Assembly: GCA_934320645.1 (NCBI GenBank) | Contig: CAKRFP010000006.1 | Location: 25,752 to 89,751, forward strand | Source: an uncultured Bariatricus sp. | GTDB lineage: Bacteria; Bacillota; Clostridia; Lachnospirales; Lachnospiraceae | Reading direction: 5' to 3' | Length of the DNA stretch: 64,000 nucleotides | Shown here: positions 59,349-64,000 of the stretch, piece after piece | Layout of the letters: each line of letters opens with the position of its first letter | Numbering within the stretch: the stretch's first letter is position 1 | Made by a program: the position numbers and the translations under genes | Notes under the pieces: generated by a model | What the model was told of the DNA's origin: nothing | The model's input: the letters and a program-made list of their open reading frames with translations, nothing else | Database searches by the model: none

Positions 59349-60293
59349 ATGGGAAGAATCTATGACAGCATATTAGAACTTACAGGAAGGACACCGCTTG
59401 TGGAGCTTCACAGAATTGAGGAACTTGAGAGAAGCCAGGCAAGGATCCTTGGGAAACTGGAATATTTTAATCCGGGTGGAAGTGTAAAAGACCGGATTGC
59501 AGTGAACATGATTGAGGCAGCAGAACAGGAAGGAAAATTAAAACCGGGTGGAACGATCATTGAAGGAACTTCAGGAAATACCGGGATCGGTCTTGCAATG
59601 GCAGCGGCAGCAAAAGGCTATAAGGCGTATATCTGCATGCCGGAAAATATGTCAAAAGAAAGAATCCAGATTCTGAACGGCTATGGTGCAGAAGTCTATC
59701 TGACACCGGCAGAGAAAAATATGGGCGGTGCAGGAGAAAGAGCAGCACAGCTTCTGGAAGAGACACCGGGTGGAGTTGTGATCGGACAGGGAGGAAACCC
59801 GAACAATCCGAATGCACATTTTAAGACGACAGGACCGGAAATCTGGGAAGATACAGACGGAGAAGTGGATATTGTGGTTGCAGCAGTAGGAACCGGTGGA
59901 ACCCTGACCGGACTTGGTGAATATTTAAGAGAAAAGAATCCGGATGTGGAGCTCGTCGGAGTGGAACCGGCAGGATGCCCGGTACTTTCCGGTGGTGAGC
60001 CTGGACCGCACAAGATCCAGGGAATCGGTGGTGGAATGATCGCTCCGGTGACAAGGCAGGAATTATTTAATGAGATTATTACTGTGACGGATGAAGATGC
60101 CTATGAGACAGCAAGACTTTCGGCAAAGACAGAAGGAATTTCGGTTGGAATTTCGTCAGGTGCGGCGCTCTGGGCTGCAATCAAGGTGGCAAAGAGAGCT
60201 GAAAATGCAGGGAAGAATCTGGTTGTAATTTTGCCGGACAGTGGAGAGAGATATCTTTCCAGTGGAATTTATTCGGATGAGACGAAGAGATAA
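59349..60293 (+). CDS. cysK: Cysteine synthase A (O-acetylserine sulfhydrylase)
   Basis: Makes cysteine from O-acetylserine and sulfide using pyridoxal phosphate. Lys47 in NPGGSVKDRIA binds PLP; EGTSGNTGIGLAMA is the phosphate loop and substrate-binding region, and GTGGTLTGLGEYLR and SSGAALWAA are conserved. 314 residues is standard. Last gene of the importer operon, 22 bases after the permease, which links the importer to sulfur assimilation. No serine acetyltransferase is next to it. Confidence 0.94.
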   Translation: MGRIYDSILELTGRTPLVELHRIEELERSQARILGKLEYFNPGGSVKDRIAVNMIEAAEQEGKLKPGGTIIEGTSGNTGIGLAMAAAAKGYKAYICMPENMSKERIQILNGYGAEVYLTPAEKNMGGAGERAAQLLEETPGGVVIGQGGNPNNPNAHFKTTGPEIWEDTDGEVDIVVAAVGTGGTLTGLGEYLREKNPDVELVGVEPAGCPVLSGGEPGPHKIQGIGGGMIAPVTRQELFNEIITVTDEDAYETARLSAKTEGISVGISSGAALWAAIKVAKRAENAGKNLVVILPDSGERYLSSGIYSDETKR

Positions 60294-60360
60294 AGCGCTG
60301 AATGGAAACAGGAAATATTTGAAATAAAATCAGATAGATTTTCTGGTTTAAATGAAATAA

Positions 60361-60416
60361 AAAAGGGATAGATTTTTGTATGGCAGATGAATACCATGTG
60401 GAAATCTATCTCTTTT
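60361..60416. terminator. Bidirectional terminator between cysK and the small minus-strand gene
   Basis: AAAAGGGATAGATT (60361-60374) pairs with AATCTATCTCTTTT (60403-60416) with one wobble. A-rich on the left and T-rich on the right. Confidence 0.7.
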
Positions 60417-60474
60417 ATCATTTGTGTATATAAATCATATCTAGAATCTGTCAGGTGCGAGTGAGCCAATAAGT

Positions 60475-60738
60475 CTATTCTTCAATCACCTGGATTTCCA
60501 GGAAATCAAAATCAATGGAATCCACAAAGCTATCCTGGTAGAATCTTGCTTTGGAATGCCGTTTGAATTCGTTGATATTGACATCCAGCCAGATTGGTTT
60601 GCTGAGATCAAATTCATAGCAGATCTCATCCAGAGCGTTGAAAATCTTGTGTGTTCTGGTATCGTCACTGTCATCATAGATGGTGGTGTCTTTGATCATA
60701 TGATTGTCTTTAAATTCTTTTCCCCATAAGCGGAACAT
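60475..60738 (-). CDS. Small hypothetical protein (87 aa)
   Basis: 87 residues, acidic, no membrane segment. Features are MFRLWGKEFKDNHMIKDTTI, the Asp-rich YDDSDDTRTHKIFNAL and KPIWLDVNINEFKRHSKARF. AAGGAGG before the ATG shows it is a real gene. I believe I have seen similar small proteins in other Lachnospiraceae, but I cannot assign a function. It stands between two terminator-like regions, alone. Confidence 0.7.
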   Translation of the reverse strand: MFRLWGKEFKDNHMIKDTTIYDDSDDTRTHKIFNALDEICYEFDLSKPIWLDVNINEFKRHSKARFYQDSFVDSIDFDFLEIQVIEE

Positions 60739-60878
60739 GGTAAAATCCTCCTTATAAAAATTATGAAAAGCGCTAGTTAAGGCAAGAATATTTCTGCATC
60801 AAGTGATTTTCAGTATAGCGGATTTGGGGAAGAAAGTAAAGGCAAGTTATAAGATCATAGTCAAAGGAGTACATGAGT

Positions 60879-60926
60879 ATGATGCTAGAATACATTGAAA
60901 GCAAGTTGATAGGGAGGTGGAATTGA
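60879..60926 (+). CDS. Possible small ORF (15 aa) before the 53-bp array
   Basis: AAAGGAG at 60863-60869 lies nine bases before ATG 60879; the frame MMLEYIESKLIGRWN ends at TGA 60926, inside the first degenerate repeat. The perfect ribosome site is the only support, and no clear promoter was seen. It could be a small peptide gene, a leader peptide for the array transcript or a chance frame. Confidence 0.3.
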   Translation: MMLEYIESKLIGRWN

Positions 60927-61238
60927 TTGGAAAGGAGAAAAGTTGAAGATAGATCAACAAAATAAGCTTAGAAAGTTGATTGAAAAAGAGAAAGACAAAG
61001 AATAGGTCAAGAAAATAAGGCTAGGAAGTTGATTGAAAAAGATAAAGGCAAAGAATAGATCAACAAAATAAGCCTTAGAAGTTGACTATATATTGGAAAA
61101 ATGAAAAATCAGTCAATAAAGCAGGTTCTGAAAGTTGATCGAAAAGTGCAAAAACTAAAAATAAATCAACAAGAAGCATCTTAAAAGTTGATTATAAATT
61201 TTATAAGTCAAAAATAGGTCAACAAATCTAACATCTGA
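60904..61238. repeat. 53-bp tandem array with phased GTTGA/TCAA dyads
   Basis: Five complete units begin with AGTTGA at 60974, 61027, 61080, 61133 and 61186, exactly 53 bases apart each time; shorter units begin at 60941 and 60904. In all five, TCAA lies at unit positions 34-37, usually as TCAAC, so each unit can form a GTTGA/TCAAC stem. The sequence between is A-rich and diverged, while the dyad and the spacing are kept. From dyad half to dyad half the steps are about 32 and 21 bases, or three and two helical turns. Confidence 0.85.
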
Positions 61239-61333
61239 CAGATTTTATTCTGTGATATGATGTGCTATATTTAAGAGGGTGATATGTTTTGTGTTTTATG
61301 GTATGAAGTAGTCTTTCTGGATTAAGTTGTAGA

Positions 61334-61500
61334 GCGGTCGGAATGGGACCATTGAGGTCAATGAACCCAATAAAGAACCAAATAATGAGCCTAATGAGCT
61401 TAATAAAGAACCTAATAATGAACTCAATGAGCTTAAAAGAAGCTATTTTGATACTAAAGTTTATGAAAGAAAGAGCATCATTCTCAAGAACATGGAATAG
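61334..61500 (+). pseudogene. Possible remnant of an Asn/Glu-rich protein gene
   Basis: After a TAG at 61331-61333 the frame runs to TAG 61498-61500 and reads NGTIEVNEPNKEPNNEPNE, then a second repeat and a tail with SYFDTKVYERKSIILKNME. The composition and the in-frame repeat look protein-like, but there is no start codon or ribosome site. It may be the 3' end of a broken gene. An ATG-started frame in another phase over the same bases is less protein-like. Confidence 0.35.
61369..61434 (+). repeat. 33-base tandem duplication in an Asn/Glu-rich frame
   Basis: Copies at 61369-61401 and 61402-61434 share AATAAAGAACC, AATGA and AATGAGCTT. Read in the frame beginning near 61334, they encode an 11-residue repeat NKEPNNE[PL]NEL. 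Confidence 0.75.
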
Positions 61501-61530
61501 AATAGAGAAAAAAGACAGGGAATCAGAAAA

Positions 61531-62367
61531 ATGTCTGGAATAAAACGAGAAACTATAATCCGGGTTATATTGGGAATCTGTATGATAGTTGTATCGATTG
61601 GTATGATATATGGTAAGTCCAAAGCCGGGAACGCAGATGAAAAAGGCAGAACCTATATAGAAGAATCAGAAAAAACTGCCAAGCAGAGAAACACAGAGAA
61701 AAGCAGGAAAGACAGCACGGAATCAACAAAGGCAGACAGCACAATTAAAGCCCAGATGACAGAACAGAAGCAGATATCAGACACCGAGGCGAAGGCAATT
61801 GCCGAGGCGGAAGCTATCGAAGCATCCATCCAGCCGGGACAGTATCCGGTGATGGGGATCAGCAGTATCCGCACGTGGCAGATGGTAAACTATTTTAAAG
61901 CGCATGGAAGCACTTATCCGGCAGAAGTTCTGGCGCATGGAGGCGCCCCTGATATCGAGACGTTTGCACAGATGTATTATGAAGAAGCAACGGCAGAAGG
62001 TGTCCGCCCGGAGGTCGCATTTGCACAGGCGATGAAGGAGACAGGCTGGCTGCAGTATGGCGGGGATATGCAGATTACCCAGTATAATTTTGCCGGGATT
62101 GGGACGACGGGAGGAGGCGTACCGGGAAATTCTTACCCGGATGTCAGAACCGGGATCCGGGCGCAGATCCAGCATCTGAAAGCTTATGCGACAGACGAAG
62201 CACTTGCCGGGGAATGTGTGGATGACCGTTACTCTTATGTGACAAAGGGGAGTGCACCGTATGTGGAATGGCTGGGGCAGAAAGAGAACCCGGAAGGGTA
62301 TGGCTGGGCAACCGGTGAACGTTATGGATACGACATTGTAGAAATGATTCATGCAATGCGAAAATAA
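61531..62367 (+). CDS. Membrane-anchored glucosaminidase domain protein (GH73-like)
   Basis: 278 residues: an N-terminal membrane anchor (about 8-26), a Lys/Glu/Thr-rich linker to about 95, then the catalytic domain from PVMGISSIRTWQMVNYF. EATAEGVRPEVAFAQAMKETGWLQYGG contains the family catalytic Glu, and NFAGIGTTGGG and YPDVRTGIRAQIQHLKAYA are typical of N-acetylglucosaminidases that trim cell-wall glycans. The ribosome site is weak (GGGA ten bases upstream). It has no operon partner with a clear link. Confidence 0.82.
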   Translation: MSGIKRETIIRVILGICMIVVSIGMIYGKSKAGNADEKGRTYIEESEKTAKQRNTEKSRKDSTESTKADSTIKAQMTEQKQISDTEAKAIAEAEAIEASIQPGQYPVMGISSIRTWQMVNYFKAHGSTYPAEVLAHGGAPDIETFAQMYYEEATAEGVRPEVAFAQAMKETGWLQYGGDMQITQYNFAGIGTTGGGVPGNSYPDVRTGIRAQIQHLKAYATDEALAGECVDDRYSYVTKGSAPYVEWLGQKENPEGYGWATGERYGYDIVEMIHAMRK

Positions 62368-62388
62368 AAGAAAGAAAAGAGGTACATT

Positions 62389-62901
62389 ATGAAAAAACTT
62401 TTAGTGGTAGTGGACATGCAAAATGATTTTGTGGATGGAAGCCTGGGAATAAAAGAAGCACAGGAAATCGTAAGTAGTGTGGTTGAAAAAGTGCAGGATG
62501 CAAGAGAAGAAGAGACAGATATTATTTTTACAAGAGATACCCATCAGGCAGATTATTTGCAGACTCAGGAAGGGAAAAAGCTTCCGGTGGAACATTGTAT
62601 ACAGGGTACGCATGGATGGGAAATTATCGATGCGTTAAAGCCATATGTATTAAAGAAGATTGATAAGCCAACATTTGGAAGTACGGAGCTGGCAGAAATT
62701 GCAAAAAAGATGAGATATACAGACATTGAACTTGTCGGACTTTGTACAGATATCTGTGTGGTATCGAATGCGTTACTATTAAAGGCGGTACTTCCGGAAG
62801 CAAGGATCCAGGTGGATGCATCCTGCTGCGCAGGTGTGACACCGGCGACCCATCAGGCGGCATTAGAGACCATGAAAATGTGTCAGATTGAGATTATCTA
62901 A
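62389..62901 (+). CDS. Cysteine hydrolase of the isochorismatase family, nicotinamidase-like
   Basis: 170 residues. Asp9 (VVVDMQNDF), the metal pair in TRDTH (Asp50, His52), and the nucleophile Cys123 in GLCTDICVVSNAL match the nicotinamidase/pyrazinamidase group, which converts nicotinamide to nicotinate in NAD salvage. Family members are diverse, so PncA is likely but not certain. AAGAGG precedes the ATG 21 bases after the glucosaminidase gene. Confidence 0.85.
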   Translation: MKKLLVVVDMQNDFVDGSLGIKEAQEIVSSVVEKVQDAREEETDIIFTRDTHQADYLQTQEGKKLPVEHCIQGTHGWEIIDALKPYVLKKIDKPTFGSTELAEIAKKMRYTDIELVGLCTDICVVSNALLLKAVLPEARIQVDASCCAGVTPATHQAALETMKMCQIEII

Positions 62902-62967
62902 TTTATTAAAATACTATGAAGCTTATCCCGTCCATATAGATTTCAAAGAGGAAAAATGATATACTGA

Positions 62968-63016
62968 GTATACTTTCGGGACGAAAAAGGGAGATAAATC
63001 CCGGAGGGAAGTATAC
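62968..63016 (+). promoter_or_regulatory. Leader hairpin of alarmone synthetase 3
   Basis: GTATACTT (62968-62975) pairs with AAGTATAC (63009-63016), and CGGGA (62977-62981) with TCCCG (62999-63003). TATACT at 62960-62965 just before may be the -10 box, placing the hairpin at the 5' end of the mRNA. It ends eight bases before AAAAGGGGAG, the ribosome site. Confidence 0.5.
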
Positions 63017-63034
63017 ATAAAAAGGGGAGATTAC

Positions 63035-63742
63035 ATGCAGTCAGCAATGAAGTATTACGATGATGTAGATAGCTGGAAGACCGTCATGTTTCTTTACAAT
63101 TCCGCATTGAAAGAAGTAGGGACGAAGCTGGAGATACTGAATGATGAATTTCAACATGTACACAGATATAATCCGATCGAGCATATCAAGACGAGGATCA
63201 AGTCAGCAGAAAGTATTGTGAAGAAGCTGAAGCGGTACGGATATGAGACAAGCATCGAGAATATGGTGCGTTATGTCAATGATATCGCAGGAGTACGTCT
63301 GATCTGTTCGTTTACATCGGATATTTACCGGCTTGCGGAGATGATCGGGAATCAGAGCGACTTAAAGGTTTTGTCGATCAAAGACTACATCAAGAATCCA
63401 AAAGAGAGTGGATATAAAAGCTACCACATGCTGGTGTCCGTTCCGATCTTTCTGTCGGACAGTGTGGTAGATACAAAGGTCGAGATCCAGATCCGGACGA
63501 TTGCGATGGATTTCTGGGCGAGTCTGGAGCATAAGATTTATTACAAGTTTGAAGGACAGGCACCGGAGTATATCAGCCGGGAACTAAAAGAATGTGCAGA
63601 TATGGTATCGGCGTTGGATGATAAGATGTTGTCACTGAATGAGGCGATTCTGGAATGTCTGAAAGAGGGCGGTGAGAAGCCGATTCCGGAGAAAACAGAA
63701 GAAGTTGATGCGGAGATCATTGAGAATCCGATGATCCGATAG
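63035..63742 (+). CDS. Small alarmone synthetase, RelQ-like GTP pyrophosphokinase (copy 3)
   Basis: 235 residues. Motifs: RIKSAESIVKKL, VNDIAGVRL with Asp83 (metal), KDYIKNPKESGYKSYH, and EIQIRTIAMDFWASLEH with Glu150. It is close to classical RelQ (NDIAGxR, MDFWASLEH) and to copy 1 at 6561-7274. The C-terminal 35 residues are acidic. AAAAGGGGAG precedes the ATG. It is monocistronic between a leader hairpin and a strong terminator. Confidence 0.88.
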   Translation: MQSAMKYYDDVDSWKTVMFLYNSALKEVGTKLEILNDEFQHVHRYNPIEHIKTRIKSAESIVKKLKRYGYETSIENMVRYVNDIAGVRLICSFTSDIYRLAEMIGNQSDLKVLSIKDYIKNPKESGYKSYHMLVSVPIFLSDSVVDTKVEIQIRTIAMDFWASLEHKIYYKFEGQAPEYISRELKECADMVSALDDKMLSLNEAILECLKEGGEKPIPEKTEEVDAEIIENPMIR

Positions 63743-63762
63743 AGAGATAGGAAAATAATCAG

Positions 63763-63830
63763 AAAAAGCAGGATCAGTCAATTGATTGGTGAGGAGAACC
63801 CTCGAAGTTAATTGATTGATCCTGCTTTTT
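63763..63830 (+). terminator. Terminator after alarmone synthetase 3
   Basis: AAAAAGCAGGATCAGTCAATT pairs almost perfectly with the segment at 63810-63830, which ends in TTTTT; A on the left makes it usable on both strands. The remaining bases to 64000 show no gene. Confidence 0.8.
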
Positions 63831-64000
63831 TGGAGCTTGTTATAGAAACGGTACTGACAAACTGCAAGTTATTGATCTTCTGAATCCAATTTGCTCTGTC
63901 ATTCTTTTTTATACCTAAAACAGGAAAAATCACATTTAACAAAAACTTTACACGTCCAGGATTTCAGATTTTACAACCGTTTTATATGATAGAGACCGTG

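Larger units (their letters stand above)
60739..61530. other. 792-base region without a clear gene, holding a tandem array and a coding remnant
   Basis: Contents in order: the upstream region of the small minus-strand gene; a possible 15-aa frame at 60879-60926 behind AAAGGAG; the 53-bp array (60904-61238); an AT-rich stretch; a 33-base duplication in a short Asn/Glu-rich frame that ends at 61500. The region is very A-rich compared with its neighbours. No tRNA or conventional gene was found. Confidence 0.7.

Noticed and set aside
60904..61238. CRISPR array
   Set aside because: The units are similar along their whole length with decayed identity; there is no alternation of identical repeats with unique spacers and no cas gene nearby.
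61343..61543. 66-aa frame MGPLRSMNPIKNQ over the 33-base duplication
   Set aside because: Low-complexity Met/Ile/Leu/Ser composition and no ribosome site; another phase gives a more protein-like sequence, and the frame overlaps the start of the glucosaminidase gene.

Overview
The window looks like a chromosomal segment of a gut anaerobe of the Lachnospiraceae (Clostridia; Dorea, Mediterraneibacter, Coprococcus or a close relative). The reasons are moderate GC, strong AAGGAGG ribosome binding sites, consensus TTGACA/TATAAT promoters, archaeal-type AspRS with GatCAB behind a T-box, EFR1 ferredoxin, PucR and YitT families, M3 oligoendopeptidase, a double-cubane reductase and a flavin-based electron transfer locus. 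Species is not resolvable by eye. No prophage, transposase, rRNA or CRISPR array was seen.

Layout. 1-7.3 kb: end of an ECF S component, coaX, truA, exonuclease III, an InlB-repeat membrane protein, an SDR reductase, an HD alarmone hydrolase-like protein, asparaginase and a small alarmone synthetase. 7.4-16.4 kb: YitT, enolase, GNAT, a duplicated tRNA-Gln/tRNA-Pro pair, PepF, a fructokinase with a long structured leader, and a divergent EFR1/Rrf2 pair. 16.4-24.2 kb: a CLC protein behind a structured repeat, then a T-box operon (AspRS, zinc-ribbon membrane protein, gatCAB) that makes Asn-tRNA(Asn) and possibly Gln-tRNA(Gln) indirectly. 24.3-27.8 kb: pstSCAB on the minus strand. 28-32.5 kb: an MrfA-like helicase overlapping a short UvrD-like helicase. 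32.7-37.4 kb: two uncharacterised membrane proteins, an M20 amidohydrolase and a PucR regulator. 37.4-41.6 kb: a second alarmone synthetase and ecfA1-ecfA2-ecfT-truA. 41.8-44.3 kb: a double-cubane reductase with its activase, plus a GNAT. 44.4-53.2 kb: an extracytosolic flavin electron transfer operon (ApbE, FMN-binding proteins, NapH-like polyferredoxin, EetA-like, EetB-like) and a large flavinylated wall protein. 53.2-56.3 kb: AraC regulator divergent from GH42 beta-galactosidase. 56.4-60.3 kb: a sulfonate/taurine-type ABC importer with cysteine synthase. 60.4-64 kb: small genes, a 53-bp phased repeat array, a glucosaminidase, a nicotinamidase-like hydrolase and a third alarmone synthetase.

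Most interesting signals outside genes: (i) a 53-bp array at 60.9-61.24 kb whose GTTGA/TCAA dyads sit about whole helical turns apart; (ii) two related elements with perfect 31-32 bp inverted arms (2788-2864 and 13151-13311), the longer one holding nested helices and a possible pseudoknot in the fructokinase leader; (iii) a dispersed repeat family with an AACAGGAA/TTCCTGTT hairpin and a GTGCCGGAGATGYGCAC hairpin in five places, the fullest copy lying between a strong promoter and the CLC gene. Among genes, the electron transfer locus with a NapH-like protein where Ndh2 would be expected, and the DUF5058-type membrane pair, are the best leads. All calls are by reading; no searches were run.
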